Part shown: positions 27,098 through 35,947 of the stretch, piece by piece
How the letters are laid out: every line of letters starts with the position of its first letter
Position numbering within the stretch: the first letter of the stretch is position 1
Assembly (NCBI RefSeq): GCF_940143175.1
Contig: NZ_OW659496.1
Coordinates: 248,001-312,000, forward strand
Length of the DNA stretch: 64,000 bases
From: Erysipelothrix amsterdamensis
GTDB taxonomy: Bacteria; Bacillota_I; Bacilli_A; Erysipelotrichales; Erysipelotrichaceae
Direction: 5' to 3'
Position numbers and translations under genes: made by a program
Notes under the pieces: model-generated
What the model saw: the letters and a program-made list of their open reading frames with translations, nothing else
What the model was told of the DNA's origin: nothing
Database searches by the model: none

Positions 27098-29197
27098 ATG
27101 CGTAAAGGTTTAAGAAATATCGTTACAGTATTTATGGTTTTAGCTTTATCAATGACATCAATCTCAGCGCTTGAGGGTGATGCTAAGAATTTAATTCAAG
27201 ATGGTGATTTTGAACAAGGTGGGTCTTCATGGACACAACGCAATAAAGGTGAGGTTCAAGACAAGGTCTCTTATGATGGCAAGTATGCTGGGGTTGTTCC
27301 TCATACAGCAATTTCAGGTAACTTTGCAAATGGTTTTATTGGTCAAGTTATTCGACTTGAGCCCAATACAACCTATCATGTAAGTGCTTATGCGAAAGTG
27401 GATGTTAAAGGGGCGGATGCAGTCTTTACAGGCCGCTTTTGGGATGGTCAACAAGGGGATGTTATTAAGGGAGAGAACGGTCAAACCGTAGATCAATTAG
27501 TTTCATCAACAGACTGGCAAAAAGTAAGTTATACATTTAATTCAGGTACGGAACAAGGAGCATTAATTCAACTTGTAAAGTGGTCTGAAAAAGAAGAAAC
27601 AAAGCAGTCCAATGCTTATGTTGATAACGTTGTGGTAACGAAAGAATTAAATGTTTCAGAAGAGAAGAATGAGGACGTCTTTACAGAAGTATGGCGTGAT
27701 GATTTTGAGCAAGAATCCCTGAATATGGAAGACTGGGGTTATGAGCTGGGTTCGATTCGTGGAATTGAACAACAACATTATGTAAACAATCCAGAGAACG
27801 TATTTTTACGTGATGGTAAGCTTGTGTTACGTGCAACGGATCGTGATGTATCGGATCAATATTTACATCCACGTGATGCATCTCGCAAAGTAATTTATAA
27901 CTCAGGAAGTATTCGTACACACGGACAACGCGAATTCTTGTATGGTAAATTAGAAATTCGCGCAAAACTTCCGAAAGGAAGAGGCGCATTCCCAGCCTTT
28001 TGGACTTTGGGAGCTGATTTTACCCTTGATGGTAAGATAAAAGCAGAACAAGGTCGTGGTTGGCCAAGTACGGGTGAAATTGATATCATGGAATTAATCG
28101 GTGAGGATCGCGATGGTTCCCATGGTAACCGTACGGTTTACCAAACTGTTCATTATGGTCCTGCTGAGGACAATGTGGGACGCTTTTCTGGAAACGGTAC
28201 AGCGCATACCATTCCTCAAGGAAACTTTAATGATGAATTTCATACATTTGCATTAAACTGGACCGAAGATGCTTTGGAGTGGTATGTTGATGATCAAAAA
28301 GTTCATACGGTACCGTATGGACAGGATCCAATGGCTAAAGATATTTTCAATAAGCCTCAATATATTCAACTTAACTTAGCGATGGGTGGAGCATGGCCGG
28401 GACCTGTGGGGGAAAACCTTGCAGGAACTGAATTTGTAATCGACTCGGTATCGTATCAACAAACCGCTGCCCAAGCGAAAGCTGCGCAAGCCTATTATGA
28501 CAAGGCACCGAAGTTAGAAGGGGTTAAACCACTCACAATCATGCAAGGTGGAACAATTAATCCCCTTGATGGAATTAAGACAATAGAAGGTTATGATTTA
28601 GACTTCTCAATCGAAGATACACCAATGTTTAATCCACGCGGTGGAAATTCTAATGTGAAACTTCTTGTAAAGGGTTTGGCTGAGAAGGATCTCATTTCAA
28701 ATCTTCCAGAAGGAACGTATAATCTTCATTATAGTGCAACGCCACAAGGTGTTGATTTAACACAAGATATTAAATCACCGGTTGCACGTCAAGCAACAAC
28801 ACTTGTTGTTTCAAAGCAAGCCTTTCCTCAATCGTTTGAACTTGAAATAACAGAAGGGAGTACACTATCGACACTTACTTTACCACAAGGATGGACATGG
28901 AAGAATCCAGATTTTGTTGTGAAGGAAGCTGGAATGTTCACCGTTCTCTATGGTGTCAATAATGACGAACATTCTGTGCATGTATCACTTCGAGAAATTG
29001 CAGAAGTACCTAAAGAAGAGAACAAGCCTGCGGAAGTTCTTGGTGAGAAAAAAGACAAGGACGTTACATCGACTGAAATGACTCTACCGAATACGGGTCA
29101 ATACACATCAAGTTTCGCAATTGTGGTTGCGTTATCACTTACATGTATTGGTTATGTGATGTTGAAGTTAAATAAAGAATCAAAAGAAAATGAATAG
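27098..29197 (+). CDS. Wall-anchored GH16 endo-glucanase with CBM4/9-like module
   Basis: A 699-residue surface enzyme. A signal peptide (1-25, ending ISA) is followed by a carbohydrate-binding module (about 30-180) beginning NLIQDGDFEQGGSSW. The GH16 catalytic domain (about 195-460) has the signature GEIDIME with nucleophile Glu327, Asp329 and acid/base Glu332, and the end strand LNLAMGGAWPG. A linker region (about 480-670) leads to LPNTG, a hydrophobic helix and KESKENE. The motif fits the laminarinase group, though GH16 also covers endo-galactanases. It probably makes oligosaccharides for the EIIC of the same operon. AAAGGAG precedes the start. A terminator follows. Confidence 0.9.
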   Translation: MRKGLRNIVTVFMVLALSMTSISALEGDAKNLIQDGDFEQGGSSWTQRNKGEVQDKVSYDGKYAGVVPHTAISGNFANGFIGQVIRLEPNTTYHVSAYAKVDVKGADAVFTGRFWDGQQGDVIKGENGQTVDQLVSSTDWQKVSYTFNSGTEQGALIQLVKWSEKEETKQSNAYVDNVVVTKELNVSEEKNEDVFTEVWRDDFEQESLNMEDWGYELGSIRGIEQQHYVNNPENVFLRDGKLVLRATDRDVSDQYLHPRDASRKVIYNSGSIRTHGQREFLYGKLEIRAKLPKGRGAFPAFWTLGADFTLDGKIKAEQGRGWPSTGEIDIMELIGEDRDGSHGNRTVYQTVHYGPAEDNVGRFSGNGTAHTIPQGNFNDEFHTFALNWTEDALEWYVDDQKVHTVPYGQDPMAKDIFNKPQYIQLNLAMGGAWPGPVGENLAGTEFVIDSVSYQQTAAQAKAAQAYYDKAPKLEGVKPLTIMQGGTINPLDGIKTIEGYDLDFSIEDTPMFNPRGGNSNVKLLVKGLAEKDLISNLPEGTYNLHYSATPQGVDLTQDIKSPVARQATTLVVSKQAFPQSFELEITEGSTLSTLTLPQGWTWKNPDFVVKEAGMFTVLYGVNNDEHSVHVSLREIAEVPKEENKPAEVLGEKKDKDVTSTEMTLPNTGQYTSSFAIVVALSLTCIGYVMLKLNKESKENE

Positions 29198-29217
29198 TTT
29201 AATTTTTTAGGAAGCCA

Positions 29218-29252
29218 AAAGACTGTTGATTAATCAACGGTCTTTTTTTTTT
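29218..29252 (+). terminator. Terminator after GH16 gene
   Basis: A 13-bp stem AAAGACTGTTGAT / ATCAACGGTCTTT (one G-T pair) and a run of ten T. Confidence 0.92.
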
Positions 29253-29378
29253 CGAAGTGTATATTTCGCTATAAATCAAACACCTAATTGTGTTATCTTA
29301 ATTTATCATTTTTTATCAAAATCATCTTGAAATCCCTTACTTTTTTCGGTAAAGTATAAACACTTGAGGAGGTAAAGT

Positions 29379-30944
29379 ATGAAAAAGAAGGTTTTTGATT
29401 TTCTACAGCAATTAGGACGTACCTTTATGTTGCCGATTGCTTTATTACCGTTTGCGGGGCTTTTATTGGGATTGGGGGCAACTTTTACCAATCCGTCTTT
29501 AATTGAAATGTATCATCTGGAAGGCGTTCTAGCGCAAACGGGAGTATTGTATAAAATTCTCATGATTATGAAAGCTTGTGGTGAGATTGTGTTTGCGAAC
29601 TTACCGCTTCTCTTTGCGATTGGCGTTGCTTTTGGGATGGCAAGAGAATCGAAAGAGGTTGCGGCATTGGCAGCTGCAATATCATATTTAATGATGAATG
29701 TCGCTATGGCATCAACCATCGAACAATTTGGTAATCTCGATACGTTAATGAAAACGTCGGGTTTGATTACACAGGTGTTGGGGATTGAAAATACTTTGAA
29801 TACGGGTGTGTTTGGTGGGATTATTGTGGGGATTATGGTATCAATACTTCATAATAAATTTTATCAAATTGAGTTTAACGATGCCTTTTCATTCTTTAGT
29901 GGAACACGATTTATACCGATTATCTCATCCATTGTTGCGATAGCGGTAGGGATTATTTTTGTTTGGATCTGGCCTTACATCGCGTTTGGAATCGCTTCGT
30001 TGGGAGTTGCGATTTCTAAAATGGGGTATTTTGGAACCTTTGTTTATGGATTGATTTATCGTGCATTGATTCCACTAGGACTTCATCATGTCTTCTATCT
30101 TCCTTTCTGGCAAACTGCTCTTGGTGGAAGTACTGTTGTGGCAGGGACGGTAGTTGAAGGAGCTCAAAATATCGTGTTCGCTCAACTTGCTGCGGGGGTC
30201 CCAGTCGATGCAAGCTACGCTCGTTTCTTTTCAGGAATGTTTCCATTTATGATTTTTGGTTTTCCAGCCGCAGCACTTGCAATGTATAAAACGGCATATC
30301 CTGAAAACAAAGCAAAAGTTAAAGGTTTATTGGTATCTGCATCAATCACATCAATTGTGACGGGAATTACGGAGCCTATCGAATTTTCGTTCCTATTTGC
30401 ATCTCCTTTCCTTTACTTTGGGGTACACGTAGTTCTGGCGGCATTTTCATTTATGCTGATGCATATGCTCGCTGTTGGGGTCGGTCTTACTTTTTCTGGA
30501 GGACTTCTTGATTTTGTCTTATATGGAATATTGCCGGGTAACCAAATGACCCACTGGATTCCTGTAGTTGTGGTTGGACTCATCTATGGTTTGATTTACT
30601 ATGCGGTCTTTACCTTTGCAATTAAGAAGTGTGACCTCAAAACACCGGGCCGTGAAAAGAACGGAAATGTACAACTCTATACTAAGAAAGATTTGAAAAA
30701 TAAAGATGATGTTTCAGCACTGATTGTGGAAGCGCTAGGGGGGCAAAACAATATTGTAACCATCGATAACTGCGCGACACGACTTCGGATTGAAGTAAAG
30801 GATGCACAAAGTGTAAACAAAGACCAGTTCAGTCAAACTGGCGCCGCAGGTTCTTTAATTAGTGGAAATACAGTTCAAATTATTTATGGACCCAAAGTCA
30901 CAAATATCAAAACTAAAATCGATCAATATTTAAATAAAAAATAA
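29379..30944 (+). CDS. PTS EIICB, glucose/N-acetylglucosamine/maltose family
   Basis: A 521-residue phosphotransferase permease. The EIIC part (1-420) has the family patterns LGRTFMLPIALLPFAGLLLG, HHVFYLPFWQ and TGITEPIEFSFLF. The EIIB domain (about 435-521) has the phosphorylated Cys465 in IDNCATRLRI. No EIIA domain is fused, so it must borrow one. Glucose-type EIIC proteins carry glucose, GlcNAc, maltose or related sugars; the two hexosaminidase genes downstream make amino sugars or their oligosaccharides a sensible guess. It stands between its own terminators. Ribosome site GAGGAGG. Confidence 0.9.
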   Translation: MKKKVFDFLQQLGRTFMLPIALLPFAGLLLGLGATFTNPSLIEMYHLEGVLAQTGVLYKILMIMKACGEIVFANLPLLFAIGVAFGMARESKEVAALAAAISYLMMNVAMASTIEQFGNLDTLMKTSGLITQVLGIENTLNTGVFGGIIVGIMVSILHNKFYQIEFNDAFSFFSGTRFIPIISSIVAIAVGIIFVWIWPYIAFGIASLGVAISKMGYFGTFVYGLIYRALIPLGLHHVFYLPFWQTALGGSTVVAGTVVEGAQNIVFAQLAAGVPVDASYARFFSGMFPFMIFGFPAAALAMYKTAYPENKAKVKGLLVSASITSIVTGITEPIEFSFLFASPFLYFGVHVVLAAFSFMLMHMLAVGVGLTFSGGLLDFVLYGILPGNQMTHWIPVVVVGLIYGLIYYAVFTFAIKKCDLKTPGREKNGNVQLYTKKDLKNKDDVSALIVEALGGQNNIVTIDNCATRLRIEVKDAQSVNKDQFSQTGAAGSLISGNTVQIIYGPKVTNIKTKIDQYLNKK

Positions 30945-30968
30945 ACACATCATCTTGATGTGTTTTTT
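30944..30968 (+). terminator. Terminator after PTS EIICB
   Basis: Stem ACACATCA / TGATGTGT, loop TCT, then six T. Confidence 0.85.
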
Positions 30969-31078
30969 CTATCTGAGTATTAATTTTAGACATTTCGATA
31001 CATATTATTGAACTTCATGATTTGGTGATGACGCGGTATGAAAAGCATGGTATTACTTAGTTATATAAGGAGGAGCTT

Positions 31079-32473
31079 ATGGAATCTAACTTAGAGCGTA
31101 CCATCATTCCAGAAGTAAAACAGTATCAACTTCATGACGGTGTCGTTAAACTGAAACCAAAAATATTTATTGAAACTGAGCGTCTTATTTCAAAAGCAAT
31201 CTACAAGCGCATTCGAGAAAATCATAAAAAAATTGTTTATGAACCTGAGGAGGACGTAACAAGCATTCATATACTTCCAATGGAAGAAGTACACCCTCGT
31301 GGTAGTTATATCATCACAATTGATGATACCATCAAAATCTATGCAAATGATGAAGAAGGAACCCTTTATGCAGTTCAAACACTTCTTAAATACGAACTGA
31401 CATATGGAGCAATACAAAAAGGCGAGATTATCGATGAACCCAGTGTTGAGGAACGTGGATTCCATTTAGATTGTGGTCGTAAGTACTTTACACCGCAATG
31501 GATTCATCAACTTTTGGATACCTTAGCATGGCATAATTTTAATATGCTTCAATTACACTTTAGTGAAAACAAGGGCTTTCGCTTGGAATGCACACAGTAC
31601 CCTGAAATCGTAAGCCAAAAAGCATTAAGCTTACAAGAACTTAAAGAAATTATGGAACTTGCGGATGAATATTGTATCGAAATCGTTCCTTCATTCGACA
31701 GTCCCGGTCACCTTAAGCATGTTTTAAAAACTTATCCAGAGTATGCACTTCCTGGATCCGATGGGGAAGCATGGGATATTACCAATCCAAAGGCACTTGA
31801 GATGATCTATGAGCTCTATGATTACTATGCAGAAGTATTTCAAAAATCACGCTATTTCAATATCGGGGGTGATGAATTTATTGATTTCGAGCAGTTTGAT
31901 GCTTTCCCTGAACTTAAAACTTATGCGCAAAATCATTTGGAGGGAGAAACTGGATATGACACGTATCTTGATTACCTCAATACCATCGCATCACGACTAG
32001 AGACAAAAGGGTTTACGGTGCGATTATGGAATGATGGTTTGTATCGACTCAATCAAAATCCAAAGATTGCACTCAAGCCATCGATACAAGTTTGCTATTG
32101 GACTAAGTATAATCGCTACATGGCACCCATCAGTGAATTTGAAAATAAAGATATTGCCTTGATTAATTTTCATGCAGAGAATTTTTATTATGTCTTACAT
32201 CCGGAAGTAGGGGTCAAATGCATTGATCCAGAAAGTTGGTTTGAAACATGGACGCCCAATCACTTTCCATCCAATCAACTTACCGATAAGGTTGAGGGCG
32301 CTTATTACTCACTTTGGTGTGATGAGCCAGAACTTCAAACTGAGGATGAAATTTTAAAACAAATACACATGCCTCTTTGTGCAATGAGCGCGAAAGCATG
32401 GCGAAAAGAAAGTACAATGACTTATCAAACACTCGTTCAAAAGGAGCAAATACGATGGACACAAATGGATTAA
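31079..32473 (+). CDS. GH20 beta-N-acetylhexosaminidase A
   Basis: A 464-residue cytoplasmic exo-hexosaminidase that removes terminal GlcNAc or GalNAc. A small N-terminal GH20b-like domain (about 1-120) precedes the barrel. Motifs: ERGFHLDCGRKYF (about 124-136), PSFDSPGHL and the catalytic pair Asp265-Glu266 in GGDEFIDF. The partner Tyr and Trp residues lie in CYWTKYN and YSLWCDEP. No signal peptide. AGGAGG precedes the ATG. The stop overlaps the start of a second GH20 gene by 19 bases. The pair probably acts on imported glycans. Confidence 0.92.
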   Translation: MESNLERTIIPEVKQYQLHDGVVKLKPKIFIETERLISKAIYKRIRENHKKIVYEPEEDVTSIHILPMEEVHPRGSYIITIDDTIKIYANDEEGTLYAVQTLLKYELTYGAIQKGEIIDEPSVEERGFHLDCGRKYFTPQWIHQLLDTLAWHNFNMLQLHFSENKGFRLECTQYPEIVSQKALSLQELKEIMELADEYCIEIVPSFDSPGHLKHVLKTYPEYALPGSDGEAWDITNPKALEMIYELYDYYAEVFQKSRYFNIGGDEFIDFEQFDAFPELKTYAQNHLEGETGYDTYLDYLNTIASRLETKGFTVRLWNDGLYRLNQNPKIALKPSIQVCYWTKYNRYMAPISEFENKDIALINFHAENFYYVLHPEVGVKCIDPESWFETWTPNHFPSNQLTDKVEGAYYSLWCDEPELQTEDEILKQIHMPLCAMSAKAWRKESTMTYQTLVQKEQIRWTQMD

Positions 32474-33681
32474 TTAAAAAAGCACAAGCACTTTATCCCA
32501 ACACGAATTTGGATATAACAAAATTACAACTTAACCAACATGTACTTGAAAATTATGAGTTTGATGGGTATCAAATTCACTATGATGATGACTTGATTAT
32601 TATCGCCTCAAATACAGAACGCGGACATTTTTATGGACTTTTGGATGTATTTTCGGGGAATGCCTCTACGGCACTTAAGAAGGCAAACGTAGCAGAGCGT
32701 GGATTGCATGTTGATATGGGGCGTAAATTCTTCAGTGAGGCGTGGTTTATGGACACGATCAAATTAATGGCGCGTCTTAAATTAAATACGTTGCAGATGC
32801 ATTTTTCAGAGCATTTAGGTTTTCGTATCGAATCGAAACGTTTTCCTCAAATCGTATCAAATGAACATTTAAGTCAAGATGCAGTAAGACGTATCATCAA
32901 CCATGCTAATGATTATTATATTGACGTTATTCCGTCCTTTGATTCACCAGGTCATCTTCAAGTTGTATTAGAAGCCTTCCCAGAATTCCTTATGGAAAAT
33001 ACAACAATGGGACTGGATATCACCAACCCTGATGCACGTGCCTTTATTAAAGAAATCTATGATGAGATGGATGATTTATTTCATACATCCACAAGTTTTC
33101 ATATGGGGGCGGATGAATTTATTGATTTTGGAAAATACGATGAATTTCCACAACTCGAGACGTATGCGAAAGAACACTTTGGACCTGAGGCGAAAGGCTT
33201 TGATACCTTTGTGGACTATGTAAATGACATTGCATCCCACATCCAAGGGCGAGGAAAGACGGTTCGAGCTTGGAATGATGGATTGTATCGCATTGATCAA
33301 AAACCAACAGTACTTCTTAACAAAGACATCATCATTACCTATTGGACGAGTTGGAATCCAATGATGGCACCGGTGAAAACTTTTGTGGATCGCGGTCATG
33401 ATGTGGTGAATTATATGGACAGCTTGTTGTATTTTGTTTTAGGGGAGAATGCAGGTTATACCTATCCCACGGAAGCATCAATTATGACATCCTTTGAATC
33501 AGATCGTTTTCCAAACCGTCATGAAACCTGTGAAGGTGATTTAGAACAACGTGCCGAAACCTTGGGCGCAATGTTTTCAATCTGGTGTGATAAACCCGAA
33601 GCGCTGACGGCAGAGCAAGTCGCGTTACAAATTCAAGCACCGTTACGAGCATTCGCCTTAAAGTGCTGGAATGAAAACTAA
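32455..33681 (+). CDS. GH20 beta-N-acetylhexosaminidase B
   Basis: A 408-residue paralog of the preceding enzyme. AERGLHVDMGRKFF starts the barrel, PSFDSPGHL is conserved, and the catalytic pair is Asp220-Glu221 in GADEFIDF. YSLWCDEP of copy A is FSIWCDKP here. The N-terminal domain is shorter than in copy A. The start is ATG 32455 with AAGGAG 8 bases upstream, inside the end of copy A; a longer in-frame reading from 32377 has no ribosome site. The two copies may split linkages (for example beta-1,2 versus beta-1,4 GlcNAc) or anomeric partners. No signal peptide. Confidence 0.9.
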   Translation: MDTNGLIKKAQALYPNTNLDITKLQLNQHVLENYEFDGYQIHYDDDLIIIASNTERGHFYGLLDVFSGNASTALKKANVAERGLHVDMGRKFFSEAWFMDTIKLMARLKLNTLQMHFSEHLGFRIESKRFPQIVSNEHLSQDAVRRIINHANDYYIDVIPSFDSPGHLQVVLEAFPEFLMENTTMGLDITNPDARAFIKEIYDEMDDLFHTSTSFHMGADEFIDFGKYDEFPQLETYAKEHFGPEAKGFDTFVDYVNDIASHIQGRGKTVRAWNDGLYRIDQKPTVLLNKDIIITYWTSWNPMMAPVKTFVDRGHDVVNYMDSLLYFVLGENAGYTYPTEASIMTSFESDRFPNRHETCEGDLEQRAETLGAMFSIWCDKPEALTAEQVALQIQAPLRAFALKCWNEN

Positions 33682-33747
33682 GATTAATAGGTGAATACCT
33701 ATAATCCGTTTCTTGTGAGCATGGGTTAAAATACGTAAACTTTATAT

Positions 33748-33901
33748 ATCAAGAGCCTATAATTCTTGATAATCGAGTACACAAGGTCTCATGACGGTGT
33801 CTCCTGTTATAGACCTTAAAAGACATGCTTTCGCATTGAGATACCTGCTTCCTTCTCGGTTGTGGTATTGATAGGATCAATGTGAAAAGGATGTCTTTTT
33901 T
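33748..33901 (+). ncRNA. Candidate structured RNA / leader ending in a long terminator-like hairpin
   Basis: Three stems follow each other. H1: ATCAAGA/TCTTGAT (33748-33770). H2: AAGGTCT with AGACCTT, continued by ATGAC with GTTAT around a one-base bulge (33783-33817). H3: AAAAGACAT (33818-33826) with ATGTCTTTT (33891-33899), enclosing internal stems CATTGA/TCAATG-type and GGTAT/ATACC-type pairs; six T end it on the plus strand. It could be a cis leader that ends early, or a small RNA. No known riboswitch consensus was recognised. The rod would also fold on the minus strand. Confidence 0.4.
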
Positions 33902-33973
33902 ATAGGTTTTTTGTGGAATCATAACTATAATTTGTTGATTTATTAGTATATTTTGTCTCTTATATCTCTGAAA

Positions 33974-33988
33974 TGAAAGCGGTACACT
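33974..33988 (+). promoter_or_regulatory. cre-like sequence (weak)
   Basis: TGAAAGCGGTACACT resembles the CcpA site consensus (TGNAANCGNWNNCA) in its left half but is one base short in the right half. Its place before a sugar importer operon is right; the match is imperfect. Confidence 0.25.
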
Positions 33989-34044
33989 TAATATGTAAAA
34001 CAACAGCAAGACCTTTGAATTTATAGATGTTTGGGGTGAATCAA

Positions 34045-34974
34045 TTGAAAAAAGTATTACGCAATATTAAGAAAAATGCACCGTTTCTTTTAATGGCATT
34101 GCCTGGGGCAATTTGGATGATCTTCTTTTTCTACATTCCAGTCCTTGGAAACGTAGTTGCATTTAAGGAGTTTAGATTTTCTCCGGATGGATTTTTCGCA
34201 AGTCTTTATAACAGTAAGTGGGTAGGTTTCCAGAACTTTAAGTTTCTATTTGCTACCGACAATGCTTATATCATGACACGCAATACCGTATTGTATAACT
34301 TAGTCTTTATTATAGTCGGAACGTTTCTCGCAGTAGTCTTGGCTGTTATTATGAGTATGTTACGTTCAAAGAAAAAAATAAAAGTATTTCAAACAACAAT
34401 GTTGTTTCCATACTTCTTATCATGGGTTATTATTGGATTCTTTGTCTATTCGTTTTTAAGTCCTGATAAGGGCGCGTTAAACAGTATCTTAGCCATGATG
34501 GGTAAAGAACCTGTTAACTGGTATAATGAGCCGAAATATTGGCCGGTATTTATCGTTATCATCGGAATATGGAAGAATATCGGATATAACAGTATTATTT
34601 ATTTTGCTTCGATTATGGGGATTGATCCAACATATTATGAAGCGGCAATTGTGGATGGTGCCAACCGATGGCAACAAATTCGTCACGTTACGATTCCGCA
34701 AATCATTCCGCTAATTAGTATTATGTTGATATTAGCGATTGGAAATATTATTCGATCTGACTTTGGATTATTCTATAACGTAACCCGTAACTCAGGACCA
34801 CTGAACCAAGTTACGATGGTTATTGATACATATGTATATAAAGGCTTATCGGCATCAGGGGATTTAGGGATGTCATCCGCCGCGGGTTTATATCAATCCG
34901 TTGTAGGGTTTGTGATGTTAGTTTCTGCTAATGCCATCATTCGCCGTGTTGATCCTGAATCAGGATTATTCTAG
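34045..34974 (+). CDS. ABC sugar transporter permease 1 (CUT1, LplB-like)
   Basis: A membrane permease of about 310 residues for an oligosaccharide importer. It has six TM helices and the permease EAA loop EAAIVDGANRWQQIRHVTIP (about 200-219). It resembles LplB/YtcP/NgtP-type CUT1 permeases. The preferred start is TTG 34045 with GGGGTG 6 bases upstream; ATG 34027 is in frame but has no ribosome site. No ATPase gene lies in the locus, so a shared MsmK-like ATPase is likely, as for other CUT1 systems. The second permease and the binding lipoprotein follow. Confidence 0.9.
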   Translation: MKKVLRNIKKNAPFLLMALPGAIWMIFFFYIPVLGNVVAFKEFRFSPDGFFASLYNSKWVGFQNFKFLFATDNAYIMTRNTVLYNLVFIIVGTFLAVVLAVIMSMLRSKKKIKVFQTTMLFPYFLSWVIIGFFVYSFLSPDKGALNSILAMMGKEPVNWYNEPKYWPVFIVIIGIWKNIGYNSIIYFASIMGIDPTYYEAAIVDGANRWQQIRHVTIPQIIPLISIMLILAIGNIIRSDFGLFYNVTRNSGPLNQVTMVIDTYVYKGLSASGDLGMSSAAGLYQSVVGFVMLVSANAIIRRVDPESGLF

Positions 34975-34982
34975 GAGGATGT

Positions 34983-35894
34983 ATGAAGAAGAAAAAAATT
35001 GAAAAAGTAGAAGTACGAAGCTTCAGTAAAAATACAGACCGCGTATTTAATGTTATTATTGGGCTGTTCGCATTATCGTGTATCTTTCCATTTATCTTTG
35101 TAATTGTGGTCTCATTTACTACAGAAACAGCGTTGATGGTAAATGGTTACTCTCTCTTTCCAAAGGAAGTGAGTTTGGATGGATACAAATTCTTATATGA
35201 CTTTAAGGGACAACTTTTAAATTCATTTGGTGTTACGGTATTTATTACGGTTGTTGGGACGCTTATTAATACAACATTTACGTCAACGTATGCGTATGCA
35301 ATTTCACGTCCTAACTTTAAATATCGTCGTTTCTTTACCAAATTTGCGTTACTCACAATGTTATTCAGTGCTGGGATGATTCCCAACTATATTGTGATGA
35401 CAAAATTATTAGGACTTAAGGATACAGTCTGGGCATTAATTCTGCCAATGGCATTAAGTCCGTTTAATATCATCGTCATGAGAACATTCTTCAAACGAAC
35501 CGTTCCGGACGCAATCATTGAATCAGCCCGAATTGATGGCGCAAGTGAGTTCCGTATCTTTATTCAAATAGTTTTACCACTTGCGGTTCCTGGTATCGCA
35601 ACCATAAGTTTATTTGCGGCACTGGCTTTCTGGAACGACTGGTTTAATGCACTCTTGTATATCAACTCTGAAACCTTATACCCGCTCCAATACTTATTGA
35701 TGAAGATCCAATCAAATCTTGATTATATCTCACAAAATGTAGGGTTATCTGGAATTAATAGTGGCATCGGTTTACCGAAAGAATCTGCACGTATGGCGAT
35801 GGTTGTTCTGTCCACATTGCCCATTGCAGTATCCTATCCATTCTTCCAGAAATACTTTGTCAGTGGTTTAACCATTGGGGGCGTAAAGGAATAA
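34983..35894 (+). CDS. ABC sugar transporter permease 2 (CUT1, YtcP-like)
   Basis: A 303-residue permease, partner of the upstream gene (gap 8 bases). It has TM helices spread over 25-295 and the EAA loop ESARIDGASEFRIFIQIVLP (about 179-198), the contact for the ATPase. AGGAGG precedes the ATG. The highly conserved C-terminal end with a long loop (SNLDYISQNVGLSG) is typical of YtcP-group proteins. The importer probably carries glycan fragments for the cytoplasmic glycosidases encoded on both sides. Confidence 0.92.
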   Translation: MKKKKIEKVEVRSFSKNTDRVFNVIIGLFALSCIFPFIFVIVVSFTTETALMVNGYSLFPKEVSLDGYKFLYDFKGQLLNSFGVTVFITVVGTLINTTFTSTYAYAISRPNFKYRRFFTKFALLTMLFSAGMIPNYIVMTKLLGLKDTVWALILPMALSPFNIIVMRTFFKRTVPDAIIESARIDGASEFRIFIQIVLPLAVPGIATISLFAALAFWNDWFNALLYINSETLYPLQYLLMKIQSNLDYISQNVGLSGINSGIGLPKESARMAMVVLSTLPIAVSYPFFQKYFVSGLTIGGVKE

Positions 35895-35947
35895 GAGCGA
35901 TATAAACAGCTTTGCCTAATTATGATATTTTATAGAGGAGGAACATC

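Larger units (their letters stand above)
33682..34044. other. Intergenic region between GH20 pair and ABC importer
   Basis: This gap of about 360 bases has no protein gene. It holds a small hairpin (33687-33702), three successive stem-loops that look like a structured RNA ending in a terminator (33748-33901), and a cre-like site (33974-33988) just before the importer operon. The importer promoter should lie between 33905 and 34020, but no strong boxes were found. Confidence 0.6.

Noticed and set aside
33818-33899. 4.5S SRP RNA on the minus strand
   Set aside because: The minus-strand rod has a GGAAGCAGG apex, which recalls SRP RNA, but the opposite side of the loop reads ACAACC where SRP RNAs keep CAGG, and the terminator T run is on the plus strand. 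Kept only as an alternative.
33749-34009. 86-codon minus-strand reading frame in the GH20-importer gap
   Set aside because: No ribosome site, no recognisable protein pattern, and it overlaps strong hairpins on the same DNA.
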